Below are positions 36,275 through 47,367 of a DNA stretch of 64,000 nt, in pieces. The notes beneath the pieces are model-generated. The model searched no databases. It was given only the letters and a program-made list of their open reading frames with translations, and was not told where the DNA came from. Both the position numbers and the translations under genes were made by a program. This DNA comes from Pseudomonas schmalbachii (GTDB taxonomy: Bacteria; Pseudomonadota; Gammaproteobacteria; Pseudomonadales; Pseudomonadaceae), in contig NZ_JAELYA010000007.1 of the NCBI RefSeq assembly GCF_017589465.1, forward strand, positions 62,001 to 126,000, in the 5' to 3' direction. Position 1 is the stretch's first letter. Each line of letters begins with the position of its first letter.

Positions 36275-36631
36275 TCACATCGTATGGGTCGGCCGGTCCG
36301 ACTTCAGCGCACCGGCCAGGTAGGTTTCGATCTTGTTGCGGGCGGTATTGTCGCCATCGTTGAACTGCACGCCGATTCCCGACGCACGGTTGCCCTGCGC
36401 GCCCTTCGGGGTTATCCACACCACCTTGCCGGCCACCGGGATCTTCTCCGGCTCGTCCATCAGGTTGAGCAGCATGAAGACTTCGTCGCCCAGCTTGTAG
36501 GACTTGTTGGTCGGGATGAACAAGCCGCCATTCCTGATGAAGGGCATGTAGGCGGCATACAGCACGGACTTGTCCTTGATGGTCAGGGACAGGATTCCGT
36601 TACGCGGGCCCAGATTCGGTGGCAAGCTCAT
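36275..36631 (-). CDS. pilZ: Type IV pilus assembly protein PilZ
   Basis: 118 residues, the length of P. aeruginosa PilZ, starting MSLPPNLGPRNGILSLTIKDK. PilZ works with PilB and FimX for pilus assembly; this founding member lacks the RxxxR/DxSxxG residues that bind c-di-GMP in other PilZ proteins, and I do not see them here either. It is in the usual holB-pilZ-tatD order. Confidence 0.95.
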   Translation of the reverse strand: MSLPPNLGPRNGILSLTIKDKSVLYAAYMPFIRNGGLFIPTNKSYKLGDEVFMLLNLMDEPEKIPVAGKVVWITPKGAQGNRASGIGVQFNDGDNTARNKIETYLAGALKSDRPTHTM

Positions 36632-36665
36632 GCAGCTATCCTGGCGATTATCCGATTCGCCGATT

Positions 36666-38298
<1,633 letters not shown>

Positions 38299-39342
38299 CT
38301 ATTGCGCGGGTAGCGGTGCGGGGCTGGAGCGATAGTCCGGCCGCCGCTTGAGCTGGTATTCCTGCACCGCCTTGTTGTGGTCGTCGAGGTTGTCGGAAAA
38401 CACGTGGCTGCCGTCCCCCCTGGCGACGAAGTACAGGCTCTGGCCGTCGGCCGGATTGAGCGCCGCATGGATCGCCTCGCGCCCCGGCAAGGCGATCGGA
38501 GTCGGCGGCAGCCCGGGGGTCACATACGTGTTGTAGGGCGTCGGCTCACGCAGGTCGGCGCGAGTGATCCGGCCGTTGTAGCGCTGGCCCATGCCATAGA
38601 TCACCGTTGGATCGGTCTGCAGCAGCATGCTCTTCTGCAGCCGGCGGATGAAGACTCCGGCGATCTCCGCCCTCTCCCCCGCTACGCCGGTTTCCTTTTC
38701 CACCAGCGAGGCCATGATCAGCGCCTGGTACGGCTCCTTGTACGGCAGATTGCTGGCGCGCCCGCTCCATTCCTCGACGAGGATGCCCTCCATGCGCTGG
38801 TAGGCCTGCCGGAGAATGTCGATGTCGCGGGTGCCACGGACGTACTTGTAGGTATCCGGGAAGAAGCGCCCCTCAGGGAAGACCCCAGGCTGCCCCAGCC
38901 GGGCCATGACCTCGGCATCGCCCAGACCGGCCAGGGTCTGTTCGATCTTCGGCTGGCGCGCCAACAGCTCACGCACCTGATGGAAGGTCCAGCCTTCCAC
39001 CAGCGTGAGGCCGTACTGCACCACATCGCCCTCGCGCCAGAGGTCGATGAGGTCCCTCCCGTTCATCCCCGGACGCAGACGATATTCGCCACTGTGCAGG
39101 GCCTGTCCGGAGAGATTGAAGCGCCAATACAGGCGCAGCCAGAACGCACCGTGCAGCACCTGCTCATCTTGCAGGCGCGCCAGCAGGTGTCCGGGGGTAT
39201 AGCCGGAGGGGACCTCCAGCAGTCGCTCTTCGGTGAGCTCCAATGGTTGTTGCAGAGCACGCTGCTGCTCCCAGGCGGCGACGCCGAGCAGCAACCCTGC
39301 GAGCAGCAGGCCGCTCTCCAGCAGCACCAGCAATTTGCGCAT
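38299..39342 (-). CDS. mltG: Endolytic transglycosylase MltG
   Basis: Cleaves nascent peptidoglycan strands at the inner membrane. 347 residues: one N-terminal membrane anchor (residues 4-25), LysM-like/YceG N-domain, and the catalytic YceG domain with the active glutamate in SLVEKETGVAGERAEIAGVF (about 220), SMLLQTDPTVIYGMG and NTYVTPGLPPTPI. The ATG is preceded by an in-frame GTG one codon earlier. It begins six bases after pabC. Confidence 0.95.
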   Translation of the reverse strand: MRKLLVLLESGLLLAGLLLGVAAWEQQRALQQPLELTEERLLEVPSGYTPGHLLARLQDEQVLHGAFWLRLYWRFNLSGQALHSGEYRLRPGMNGRDLIDLWREGDVVQYGLTLVEGWTFHQVRELLARQPKIEQTLAGLGDAEVMARLGQPGVFPEGRFFPDTYKYVRGTRDIDILRQAYQRMEGILVEEWSGRASNLPYKEPYQALIMASLVEKETGVAGERAEIAGVFIRRLQKSMLLQTDPTVIYGMGQRYNGRITRADLREPTPYNTYVTPGLPPTPIALPGREAIHAALNPADGQSLYFVARGDGSHVFSDNLDDHNKAVQEYQLKRRPDYRSSPAPLPAQ

Positions 39343-39348
39343 CACGAG

Positions 39349-40164
39349 TCAGAAATCCAGGGTTTCGCGTAAATTGTCTTGCAGTTTACGAGTCAGCCGC
39401 CCAAGCGGCCAGGAATGTTCGGCCATCTGCCGTACCGGCCAGATACCGTAAAGGCTGTTGCAAAGAAAGACCTCGTCGGCCGCGAGCAGTTCGGTGAACT
39501 CGATGTCACCAATTATGACCGGCAGGCCCAACGCCCCGGCGCGCTCGATCAATTCCGCGCGCATTACCCCGGAAACGCCACAGCGACCGAGGTCGGCGGT
39601 CTTCAACTGGCCGTCGCGGACCAGGAACAGATTGCTGAATACCCCTTCGATCACCCGCCCGCTCTGATCGCGCATCAGCCCCTCGGCGATGGCCGGATCG
39701 CTCCACTCGGCGCGAGCCAGAACCTGCTCCAGGCGATTGAGATGCTTCAGGCCGGCGAGCAACGGCTGCTCGGCCAGGCGGGTGCTGCAGGGAAACAGGG
39801 TGACGCCCTGTGTGGAGTGCTGCGGCGGATAGGCCGGCGCTGGCGAGCCCAGCAGTATCCGGCGCACCGGCGCGTCGCTGGCGGCGGCATAGCCTCGCAC
39901 GCCGTCGCCACGGGTCACCAGCAGCTTGGCGACACCTTCGCCGAGGTCAGCGCAGAAGGCGAGCAGCTCCTGCTCGATGAGTTCCAGCGGCAACGCCATG
40001 CGCAACCGCCGTCCACCCTCTTCCAGTCGTGCCAGGTGCCGCGCCAAAAGGCGCGGCCGACCGGCACGCACGGCTATCGTCTCGAACAGTCCATCGCCGT
40101 AGGCCAGTCCGCGATCGCGCACGGACAGGAGCTCGGCCGGACTGCCGTCGACCCAGCTCGACAT
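39349..40164 (-). CDS. pabC: 4-amino-4-deoxychorismate lyase
   Basis: Releases p-aminobenzoate for folate synthesis. 271 residues of PLP-dependent class IV fold: RGLAYGDGLFETI near residue 20, PLP lysine in AGLKHLNRLEQVLAR (about 140), and the ends of the domain GRVIEGVFSNLFLVRDGQLKT. The start shares one base with the fabF stop (TGATG). Confidence 0.95.
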   Translation of the reverse strand: MSSWVDGSPAELLSVRDRGLAYGDGLFETIAVRAGRPRLLARHLARLEEGGRRLRMALPLELIEQELLAFCADLGEGVAKLLVTRGDGVRGYAAASDAPVRRILLGSPAPAYPPQHSTQGVTLFPCSTRLAEQPLLAGLKHLNRLEQVLARAEWSDPAIAEGLMRDQSGRVIEGVFSNLFLVRDGQLKTADLGRCGVSGVMRAELIERAGALGLPVIIGDIEFTELLAADEVFLCNSLYGIWPVRQMAEHSWPLGRLTRKLQDNLRETLDF

Positions 40165-41408
40165 CAGTCGAGGAACCTGCGGAAGATCAGCGATCCGTTG
40201 GTGCCACCGAAACCGAAGGAGTTGGACAGAGCCACGTCGATCGATCGCGACTTGGGCTCATGCGGAACCAGGTCGAGGTCGCAACCTTCGTCGGGCTGAT
40301 CGAGGTTGATGGTCGGCGGGGCGACCTGGTCGCGCAGGGCGAGGATGCAGAAGATCGCTTCCACCGCGCCGGCAGCGCCGAGCAGGTGACCGGTCATCGA
40401 CTTGGTGGAGCTCATCGACAGGCGATAGGCGTGCTCGCCGAAGATCGACTTCACCGCGGCGATTTCCGCGATGTCGCCCGCCGGCGTGGAAGTGCCATGA
40501 GCGTTGATGTAATCGACCTCTTCCGGGTTCATCCCGGCATCGCGCAACGCCGCCTTCATGCAGCGCGCCGCGCCGGCGCCGCTCTCCGGAGGAGCGGTCA
40601 TGTGGAAGGCATCGCCGCTCATGCCGAAACCGACCAGCTCGGCATAGATGTGCGCGCCGCGCGCCTTGGCGTGCTCGAGCTCTTCCAGCACCAGGGCGCC
40701 AGCACCGTCGGAAAGCACGAAGCCATCGCGATCCTTGTCCCACGGCCGGCTGGCACGGGTCGGCTCGTCATTGCGGGTGGACAGCGCGCGGGCCGCGGCA
40801 AAGCCGCCGATGCCCAGGCCGCAGGCAGCCATCTCGGCACCGCCGGCCACCATCACGTCAGCCTCGCCGTAGGCAATGTTGCGCGCGGCCATGCCGATGT
40901 TGTGGGTACCGGTGGTGCAGGCGGTAGTGATGGCGTAGTTGGGCCCCTGCAGACCAAGGTTGATCGACAGGAATCCGGAAACCATGTTGATGACGGAGCC
41001 GGGCACGAAGAACGGCGAGATGCGCCGTGGGCCCTGCTCGAACAGCGCGCGACAGGTGTTCTCGATGTTGGTCAGACCACCGATGCCCGAGCCCATGGCC
41101 ACGCCGATGCGCTCGCGGTTGGCGTCGGTGACTTCCAGGCCGGAATCGCGCATCGCCTGGTAACTGGCAGCCAGACCGTACTGGATGAACAGGTCGAGTT
41201 TGCGAGCTTCCTTGGCGGACATGTATTGCTCGACGTCGAAGCCCTTCACCGAGCCACCGAAGCGAGTGGAATAGGCGGAGAGATCCATGTGCTCAAGCGG
41301 GGCGATACCGCTGCGGCCAGCGAGAATTCCTTCCCAACTGCTCCGCACGTCCACACCCAGGGGCGACAACATGCCCATTCCAGTTACGACGACGCGTCTA
41401 CGCGACAC
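40164..41408 (-). CDS. fabF: 3-oxoacyl-ACP synthase II
   Basis: Elongating condensing enzyme of fatty acid synthesis, 414 residues. Cys-His-His triad: Cys in [11 protein letters not shown] (about 164), His in [12 protein letters not shown] (about 304) and His in [16 protein letters not shown] (about 341). GFGGTNG is at the C-terminus. It lies between the acpP terminator and pabC. Confidence 0.97.
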   Translation of the reverse strand: MSRRRVVVTGMGMLSPLGVDVRSSWEGILAGRSGIAPLEHMDLSAYSTRFGGSVKGFDVEQYMSAKEARKLDLFIQYGLAASYQAMRDSGLEVTDANRERIGVAMGSGIGGLTNIENTCRALFEQGPRRISPFFVPGSVINMVSGFLSINLGLQGPNYAITTACTTGTHNIGMAARNIAYGEADVMVAGGAEMAACGLGIGGFAAARALSTRNDEPTRASRPWDKDRDGFVLSDGAGALVLEELEHAKARGAHIYAELVGFGMSGDAFHMTAPPESGAGAARCMKAALRDAGMNPEEVDYINAHGTSTPAGDIAEIAAVKSIFGEHAYRLSMSSTKSMTGHLLGAAGAVEAIFCILALRDQVAPPTINLDQPDEGCDLDLVPHEPKSRSIDVALSNSFGFGGTNGSLIFRRFLD

Positions 41409-41474
41409 TGCGACTTCCTCTTGTACGTTTCACGGCTATGGCGCCGGAACCCGCCTGCTGGCTCCGATGCTAAA

Positions 41475-41512
41475 GAAAAGCCGCACGCCCCTTTCAGGCC
41501 GTGCGGCTTCTT
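41475..41512 (-). terminator. Terminator/attenuator between acpP and fabF
   Basis: Stem AAGCCGCACG / CGTGCGGCTT with a 13-base loop. On the minus strand the T run after the stem is weak (TTCTTTAG), so it may only partly stop transcription from acpP into fabF. Confidence 0.65.
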
Positions 41513-41533
41513 CCGTCGGGAAAGGACGACTAC

Positions 41534-41770
41534 TTATTGCTGGTGAGCAACGATGTAGTCGACAGCTTCCTGAACGGTGGTGATCTTTTCGGCTTGCTCG
41601 TCAGGGATTTCGGTCTCGAATTCCTCTTCCAGAGCCATCACCAGCTCAACGGTGTCAAGGGAGTCGGCACCCAGGTCTTCGACGAAGGAAGCGCTGTTGG
41701 TGACTTCTTCTTCCTTCACGCCGAGTTGCTCAGCGACGATCTTCTTAACGCGTTCTTCGATGGTGCTCAT
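41534..41770 (-). CDS. acpP: Acyl carrier protein
   Basis: 78-residue acidic carrier for fatty acid synthesis. The 4'-phosphopantetheine serine lies in [21 protein letters not shown] (about residue 37). Ends HQQ. Its own promoter is upstream (41819-41846), as is common for this highly expressed gene. Confidence 0.98.
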   Translation of the reverse strand: MSTIEERVKKIVAEQLGVKEEEVTNSASFVEDLGADSLDTVELVMALEEEFETEIPDEQAEKITTVQEAVDYIVAHQQ

Positions 41771-41818
41771 ACCTTGTTTTCACTCCTATGGACAATCCGT
41801 ACAGCTGGGCTGCGTAAG

Positions 41819-41846
41819 TGTATAGAAAGGGTTTTCTGCATTTCAA
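41819..41846 (-). promoter_or_regulatory. Sigma-70 promoter of acpP
   Basis: On the minus strand TTGAAA, a 16-base spacer and TATACA. The -10 ends 49 bases upstream of the acpP ATG. The short leader and near-consensus boxes fit strong expression. Confidence 0.65.
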
Positions 41847-41962
41847 GCCGAATGCCACTGCCCTTTCGCGGCCACCCATCTGCTCCATCTAATCCCAGTG
41901 GCATGCCAACTAACGGATTTTAGACAGTGCATATGACACAACCGCGAAAGATCAGGTCACAT

Positions 41963-42706
41963 TCAGCTCATGTACATACCGCCATTCACCGGTACCGTGG
42001 CGCCCGTTACATAGGCGGCGCCGTCGGAAGCGAGGAATGCTACCACTTTGGCGATCTCTTCGGCTTGTCCCAGTCGACCCAGCGGAATCTGGCCGAGCAG
42101 CGCTTCACGCTGGGCTTCCGGCAGCTCGCGGGTCATGTCGGTATCGATGAAGCCCGGCGCAACCGCGTTGACGGTGATGGCACGGGAGCCGACTTCACGC
42201 GCCAGAGCGCGGGTGAAGCCCTCTAGACCGGCCTTCGCCGCAGCGTAGTTGGTCTGCCCGGCATTACCCATGGAACCGACCACCGAACCGATGTTGATAA
42301 TGCGACCCCAGCGAGCCTTGGTCATGCCACGCAGAACAGCTTTCGACAAACGGTAGAGGCTGTTGAGGTTGGTGTTGACCACATCGAACCACTCGTCGTC
42401 TTTCATGCGCATCAGCAGATTGTCGCGGGTGATGCCGGCATTATTGACGACGATCAGCGGCTGACCGAGATGCTGCTGGATGTGCTCGAGAGTCGAGGCA
42501 ACCGACTCGTCGCTGGAAACGTCCAGCACCAGGCCGGCACCTTCGACGCCGTTCTCCTTCAGGTACTCGGCGATCTTCTCGGCGCCGGAAGCGCTGGTAG
42601 CGGTACCGATGACGACGGCGCCCATGCGCCCGAGTTCCAGAGCGATCGCCTGACCGATGCCACGGCTCGCGCCAGTTACCAGTGCGACTTTACCTTGCAG
42701 ACTCAT
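41963..42706 (-). CDS. fabG: 3-oxoacyl-ACP reductase
   Basis: NADPH-dependent second step of the elongation cycle, 247 residues. TGASRGIG at residues 12-19, NNAGITRDNLLMRM (about 89), catalytic Ser/Tyr/Lys in NIGSVVGSMGNAGQTNYAAAKAG (about 138-155), and PGFIDTDMTREL. A longer upstream frame is not conserved. It is 16 bases after fabD. Confidence 0.97.
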   Translation of the reverse strand: MSLQGKVALVTGASRGIGQAIALELGRMGAVVIGTATSASGAEKIAEYLKENGVEGAGLVLDVSSDESVASTLEHIQQHLGQPLIVVNNAGITRDNLLMRMKDDEWFDVVNTNLNSLYRLSKAVLRGMTKARWGRIINIGSVVGSMGNAGQTNYAAAKAGLEGFTRALAREVGSRAITVNAVAPGFIDTDMTRELPEAQREALLGQIPLGRLGQAEEIAKVVAFLASDGAAYVTGATVPVNGGMYMS

Positions 42707-42722
42707 GCCACTTATCTCCTGT

Positions 42723-43661
42723 TCAAGCCAGAGCCGCACGGGCAGCCGCAAGGGCGTCCGCGGAGTCCAGATTGTGGGTAGTCACGCCCTTGGCGCAACG
42801 CTTGTTCAGACCGGCCAGGACCTTGCCCGGACCGCACTCGACCAGATCGGTAACGCCTTTCTCGGCCAGCAGCTGAACCGTCTCGACCCAGCGTACCGGG
42901 CTGTAGAGCTGTGCCAGCAGATCGCGCTTGAGGGTCGGCAGATCGACCGCCACCTGGGCGCTGACGTTCTGCACCAGGGCAATCTGCGGCTGTTGCCATT
43001 CGATGGCCTCGACCGACTCGGCGAAGCGCTCGGCGGCCGGACGCATCAGAGCGCAGTGCGACGGCACGCTGACCGCCAGCGCCATGGCGCGCTTGGCGCC
43101 ACGCGCCTTGCAGGCCTCGATGGCGCGGTCGACTGCCTTGGCGGCACCAGCGATCACTACCTGCCCCGGCGCATTGAAGTTGACCGGGCTGACCACCTCA
43201 CCCTGCGCAGCTTCGGCGCAGGCAGCAGCCACATCGGCGTCTTCCAGGCCGAGGATCGCCGCCATGCCGCCGGTGCCGGCCGGCACGGCTTCCTGCATCA
43301 GTTGGCCACGACGCTCGACCAGTTTCACCGCTGCGGCGAACGGCAGGCTGCCAGCAGCGACCAGCGCGGAATACTCGCCCAGGCTATGACCGGCAACGAA
43401 TGCCGGAACCACGCCACCTTCGCTCTGCCACAGACGCCACAGGGCGATGGAGGCGGTCAGGATGGCCGGCTGGGTCTTGTCGGTCTGGTTCAAGCGCTCT
43501 TCAGGGCCTTCCTGGCACAGGGCCCAGAGATCATAGCCAAGAGCTTCGGAGGCTTCGGCAAAGGTATCGCGCACCACGGCGTGCTGTGCGCCCAGATCGG
43601 CCAGCATGCCGATCGATTGCGAACCTTGGCCGGGGAAAACGAATGCGAGGGATGCGGACAT
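42723..43661 (-). CDS. fabD: Malonyl-CoA:ACP transacylase
   Basis: 312 residues. FPGQGSQ near the N-terminus, active serine in VAGHSLGEYSA (about 93), the arginine in VKLVERRGQLMQEA (about 118), and His in SVPSHCALM (about 200). It loads malonate on AcpP for FabF. It is upstream of fabG and downstream of plsX, with the MITE-like element in the gap. Confidence 0.97.
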   Translation of the reverse strand: MSASLAFVFPGQGSQSIGMLADLGAQHAVVRDTFAEASEALGYDLWALCQEGPEERLNQTDKTQPAILTASIALWRLWQSEGGVVPAFVAGHSLGEYSALVAAGSLPFAAAVKLVERRGQLMQEAVPAGTGGMAAILGLEDADVAAACAEAAQGEVVSPVNFNAPGQVVIAGAAKAVDRAIEACKARGAKRAMALAVSVPSHCALMRPAAERFAESVEAIEWQQPQIALVQNVSAQVAVDLPTLKRDLLAQLYSPVRWVETVQLLAEKGVTDLVECGPGKVLAGLNKRCAKGVTTHNLDSADALAAARAALA

Positions 43662-43767
43662 TGCAACAGGTCCCTTTGTGTTGTTTCGTCGAAGGGGAAA
43701 CGCCGGCATAGCCTGGCGCAACGGACTTACAGTTGGATGACGGGCTATCGGCCGTGGTCACACATTA

Positions 43768-43907
43768 GAGCCTGTTTACGATCTCGCGAGCTAGAGCAGA
43801 ACAAGGCGAAAACAGACGAGGGGGCGGAGTTTACACGCAGTAAATGAGCACCCCGAGCCCGTTTTCAACGCAGTTATGCCGACGCGCAGCAGATCGTAAA
43901 CAGGCTC
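43768..43907. mobile_element. MITE-like element with 17-bp inverted repeats, TTA target duplication
   Basis: Perfect terminal inverted repeats GAGCCTGTTTACGATCT (43768-43784) and its complement (43891-43907) enclose 106 bases. Both sides carry TTA (43765-43767 and 43908-43910), the three-base duplication expected of IS5/IS427-type transposition. The interior is itself an imperfect hairpin (GAAAAC...GGGG against CCCC...GTTTTC). At 140 bp it has no coding capacity, so movement would depend on a transposase elsewhere. The right TTA is the plsX stop codon (TAA on the minus strand). Confidence 0.85.
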
Positions 43908-44921
43908 TTAGAGCAGATGTTCGAGGCGACCATGCAACCGCTGGGGCAGATTCTCCCGTACCTCGATCATGGCGCGGCGCAATGCACTCCTGAAACCTTC
44001 CTCGCCCGCACTGCCGTGACTCTTCACCACGATGCCCTGCAGGCCGAGAAAACTCGCACCGTTATGTTGCGCTGGCGTCAGCTCGGTGCGCAGGCGACGC
44101 AGCAACGGCATCGCCACCAGCCCCACAGCCCGCGCCGGCAGACTGGAAGCGAACAGCGCCTCGAGCCGTGCAGAAATCATCGCCGCCAGCCCCTCGCTGG
44201 ACTTCAGCAGGATATTGCCGACGAATCCGTCGCATACCACTACATCGGCCAGACCGCGATAGAGGCCATCTCCCTCTATATAACCAATGAAATTCACCCC
44301 ACTCGCTGCCTGTAGCAAGTTGGCGGCCAACTTCACCTGCTGGTTACCCTTGATGTCTTCCGTGCCCACATTCAGCAGAGCCACCCGCGGCCTGACCTTG
44401 CCCAGAGCCTCGGCGGCCACGGCGCCCATGATGGCGAACTGGTAGAGGTGCTCGGCGCTGCAATCGACGTTGGCGCCAAGATCCAGCAGATGACAACTGC
44501 CGGTCTGGGTCGGCACTGCGGTGACCATGGCCGGCCGGTCGATTCCCGGCAGCGTCTTCAGCAGATAGCGTGAAAGCGCCATCAACGCACCGGTATTGCC
44601 GGCACTGACGCAGGCCTGGGCCTTGCCGTCGCGAACCAGCTCCAGGGCAATGCGCATGGATGAGTCGGGCTTGCCGCGCAGCGCCTGGGACGGACGATCG
44701 TCCATGGCGACAACTTCGCTGGCGTGATGAATATGCAGGCGTTGCCGATCGAGCGCCGGAATGGAGCTGCGGGCAATCAGATCTTCAAGGAGAGGTGCCT
44801 GGCCGACGAGGACCAGTTGCAGGGAGGGGTGTTCGGCGAGAAAAGAAATGCAGGCCGGAACAATGCAGTGGGGACCGTAGTCCCCACCCATTGCATCAAT
44901 CGCGATGATTGGTGCAGACAA
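43908..44921 (-). CDS. plsX: Phosphate acyltransferase PlsX
   Basis: Converts acyl-ACP to acyl-phosphate for phospholipid synthesis, 337 residues. [12 protein letters not shown] at the start, [12 protein letters not shown] (about 106), [15 protein letters not shown] and [19 protein letters not shown] (about 228). It lies between rpmF and fabD in the standard order. The stop TAA is the target-site copy of the MITE-like element, so the protein end is unaffected. Confidence 0.97.
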   Translation of the reverse strand: MSAPIIAIDAMGGDYGPHCIVPACISFLAEHPSLQLVLVGQAPLLEDLIARSSIPALDRQRLHIHHASEVVAMDDRPSQALRGKPDSSMRIALELVRDGKAQACVSAGNTGALMALSRYLLKTLPGIDRPAMVTAVPTQTGSCHLLDLGANVDCSAEHLYQFAIMGAVAAEALGKVRPRVALLNVGTEDIKGNQQVKLAANLLQAASGVNFIGYIEGDGLYRGLADVVVCDGFVGNILLKSSEGLAAMISARLEALFASSLPARAVGLVAMPLLRRLRTELTPAQHNGASFLGLQGIVVKSHGSAGEEGFRSALRRAMIEVRENLPQRLHGRLEHLL

Positions 44922-44924
44922 GGA

Positions 44925-45107
44925 TTACTCTTCGGAGCCCTTGTCTACGACCTTACGACCGCGATAGAAACCGTCCGGGGAGACGTGGTGGCGCAGGTGA
45001 ACTTCACCAGTGCTCTTTTCCACGGACAGAGCGTTCGCTTCCAGCGCATCGTGGGAACGACGCATGTCACGAGCGGAACGGGATTTTTTGTTCTGCTGAA
45101 CAGCCAT
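44925..45107 (-). CDS. rpmF: 50S ribosomal protein L32
   Basis: 60 residues, [21 protein letters not shown]..., with a C-terminal [10 protein letters not shown]. This is the cysteine-free form of L32. It ends three bases before plsX and lies 13 bases after yceD. Confidence 0.98.
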   Translation of the reverse strand: MAVQQNKKSRSARDMRRSHDALEANALSVEKSTGEVHLRHHVSPDGFYRGRKVVDKGSEE

Positions 45108-45120
45108 GATTGATTAACTC

Positions 45121-45651
45121 CTAAACGTTTGGGTCACGCTTCAACTGCGCCAGTACGCTGAACGGGTTGGGACGCTCTTCCTCGTTCTCGCTCGGTTCGG
45201 GCGCTGTTGCATATCCCACCGGCTGCTGGCATTCCTCAGGGTCATGGACCGGAACGATGGGCAAGGCGAGCAACAGCTCATCCTCGACCAGCGATGCCAG
45301 GTCGAGGGGTTCTTCCCCTACTTCCAGCGCATCGTAGCCCTTCGGCAAACCTTCAACGGACTTGCCTTCCTGGATGATGGCGTAGTCATACGCACCACCA
45401 ACATGGAAGGTCGCCGGCTCAAGGCAGCGTTGGCATACCATGCTCACCTCGGCGTCGAGATCGACGTGCATGACCGCCAGCTTCTGCTCATCACGGAAGA
45501 AGGAAAACTTCGCCCGGATATTGCCGTCGCTGCTGGTCAACTGCTCGCAAAGTCGCGGCATCCTGGCGAGAGCAAGCTCACCCTCGAGGGTGGCTGCGCG
45601 CTCAACCAGTTTGCGCGGATCTACGTGAGGTGGTATCGGCCCATTCAACAT
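45121..45651 (-). CDS. yceD: YceD/DUF177 family protein (23S rRNA accumulation)
   Basis: 176 residues, starting MLNGPIPPHVDPRKLVERAA. The paired cysteines in MVCQRCLEPATF (about residues 67-71) and VEDELLLALPIVPVHDPEEC are the family pattern. YceD is always next to rpmF and is needed for normal 23S rRNA levels in E. coli. Start chosen by similarity; upstream in-frame codons lack a site. Confidence 0.92.
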   Translation of the reverse strand: MLNGPIPPHVDPRKLVERAATLEGELALARMPRLCEQLTSSDGNIRAKFSFFRDEQKLAVMHVDLDAEVSMVCQRCLEPATFHVGGAYDYAIIQEGKSVEGLPKGYDALEVGEEPLDLASLVEDELLLALPIVPVHDPEECQQPVGYATAPEPSENEEERPNPFSVLAQLKRDPNV

Positions 45652-45762
45652 AAGCGCGCCATTATAGGGATGCACTTGCCCCTGTCAAAGGAAATTAGCC
45701 ATAAGCCGCTGTACGGCCAGTGCTTTTCGCTAGAATCGGCCAGCTCATGAAGGAGACTTTCC

Positions 45763-46341
45763 ATGCTGCCACTGATCCTGGCCTCCAGCTCGCCCTACCG
45801 CCGCGAATTACTGCAACGCCTGCGCCTGCCATTCACCTGCGCCAGCCCGGACATCGATGAAAGTCCCCTCCCCGGCGAGAGCACCGAACAACTGGTACGC
45901 CGCCTCGCCGAAGCCAAGGCTCGCGCGCTGGCTGGCCGCTATCCCGAGCACCTGATCATCGGCTCCGACCAGGCAGCCGTCCAGGGCTCGACGATACTCG
46001 GCAAACCCCATCACCTCGAACGCGCCATGGAGCAATTACGGGCCGCCAGCGGCGCCAGCGTCAGCTTCCTCACCGGACTGGCCCTGCTCAACACCCGCAC
46101 CGGACACTGCCAGGTGGATTGCATCCCCTTCACCGTGCACTTCCGCGAACTCGACGAAGCCCACATCCGCCGCTACCTGGAGACCGAACAACCATTCGAC
46201 TGCGCTGGCAGCTTCAAGGCGGAAGGCCTGGGAGTCAGCCTGTTCCGCGCAACCGAGGGCGAGGACGGCACCAGTCTGATCGGCCTGCCACTGATCCGCC
46301 TGGTGGATATGTTGCTGGCGGAAGGCGTGCAGATCCCCTGA
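45763..46341 (+). CDS. Maf-family nucleotide pyrophosphatase (YceF type)
   Basis: 192 residues. LILASSSPYRRELLQRL at the start, EAKARALAGRYP (about 50), GSDQAAVQGSTILGKP (about 68), and the YceF-type FRELDEAHIRRYLETEQPFDCAGSFKAEGLG. YceF of E. coli hydrolyses 7-methyl-GTP. It is the only plus-strand gene among tatD-rluC, divergent from yceD and convergent with sppA. Confidence 0.94.
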   Translation: MLPLILASSSPYRRELLQRLRLPFTCASPDIDESPLPGESTEQLVRRLAEAKARALAGRYPEHLIIGSDQAAVQGSTILGKPHHLERAMEQLRAASGASVSFLTGLALLNTRTGHCQVDCIPFTVHFRELDEAHIRRYLETEQPFDCAGSFKAEGLGVSLFRATEGEDGTSLIGLPLIRLVDMLLAEGVQIP

Positions 46342-46348
46342 AACGAGA

Positions 46349-46369
46349 AAGCCCGGCATCGCCGGGCTC
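46349..46369. terminator. Hairpin between convergent maf and sppA
   Basis: Perfect 8-bp stem AGCCCGGC / GCCGGGCT, three-base loop, with weak T runs; it can serve both convergent genes. Confidence 0.7.
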
Positions 46370-46386
46370 CCTCTGACAGGCATGCA

Positions 46387-47367
46387 TCAGCGCAACACCG
46401 GCCCCTGCCACCCCATCCACAGAGCCAGGCGCTCTGCCACACTGGCGCCAAGCTTCTTGGCGAAACGATCGAACGGAGTTTCCTGGATGGTGTAGTCCAC
46501 CACCTCCTTCTCCTTGATCACCTCGCGCGCCACGTAGCTGGTATTGCCCATGCCATCGATCAGGCCCAGCTGCAGAGCCTGCTCGCCGGACCAGATCAGC
46601 CCGGAGAACAGCTCAGGATGATCCTTGTCCTTCAGGCGATCGCCACGCCCCTTCTTCACGCTGTCGATGAACTGCTTGTGCGTGGTATCCAGCACTCCCT
46701 GCCAGAAGCGGGCTTCTTCCTCCTTGGGCGGCTGGAAGGGATCGAGGAACGCCTTGTGCTCGCCCGAAGTATAGACGCGGCGATCGACGCCAAGCTTCTC
46801 CATGGCACCGACGAAGCCGAAGCTGGCCGCCGTCACCCCGATGGAACCGACCAGGCTGGCCTTGTCCGCATAGATCTGATCCGCCGCACTGGCGATGTAA
46901 TAGGCACCGGAAGCCCCCAGGTCGCTGATCACCGCGTAGACCTTGGTATCCGGATGCTCGCCGCGCAGACGCTTGATCTCGTCATATATATAGCCGGACT
47001 GCACCGGACTACCGCCCGGACTATTGATCCGCAGGACGATGCCCTTGGTGCCCTGATCCTCGAACGCGGTACGCAGGGCCCCCACGACATTGTCGGCACT
47101 CGCCGGCTCATCGTCGGCGATCATCCCCTTCACTTCGATCAGCGCCGTATGGCTACCGCTGCGCGAAGCGGACTTGGACACGCCACCCCACGGGCCGAGG
47201 AATGCCAACGCAATGAACAGATAAAGGAAGGTCAGCAGCTTGAAGAAAATCCCCCAGCGCCGCGACCGCCGCTGTTCCTGGACACTGGCCAGCAAGGTCT
47301 TCTCCAGCAGCTTCCAGCTCTTGTCGTCAGTCGCCTTGGGCGTGTCGCTCTTCCATTCGTCAGACAT
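46387..47367 (-). CDS. sppA: Inner-membrane signal peptide peptidase SppA (36-kDa type)
   Basis: 326 residues, S49 family, degrades cleaved signal peptides. One membrane anchor at about residues 42-60 (FFKLLTFLYLFIALAFLG), LRINSPGGSPVQSGYIYDEI (about 117), catalytic serine in SDLGASGAYYIASAADQIYADKASLVGSIGV and the lysine about 50 residues later. The ATG with GAGG nine bases upstream is used; an in-frame GTG lies six bases earlier. It overlaps the preceding HAD gene stop by eight bases. Confidence 0.94.
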   Translation of the reverse strand: MSDEWKSDTPKATDDKSWKLLEKTLLASVQEQRRSRRWGIFFKLLTFLYLFIALAFLGPWGGVSKSASRSGSHTALIEVKGMIADDEPASADNVVGALRTAFEDQGTKGIVLRINSPGGSPVQSGYIYDEIKRLRGEHPDTKVYAVISDLGASGAYYIASAADQIYADKASLVGSIGVTAASFGFVGAMEKLGVDRRVYTSGEHKAFLDPFQPPKEEEARFWQGVLDTTHKQFIDSVKKGRGDRLKDKDHPELFSGLIWSGEQALQLGLIDGMGNTSYVAREVIKEKEVVDYTIQETPFDRFAKKLGASVAERLALWMGWQGPVLR

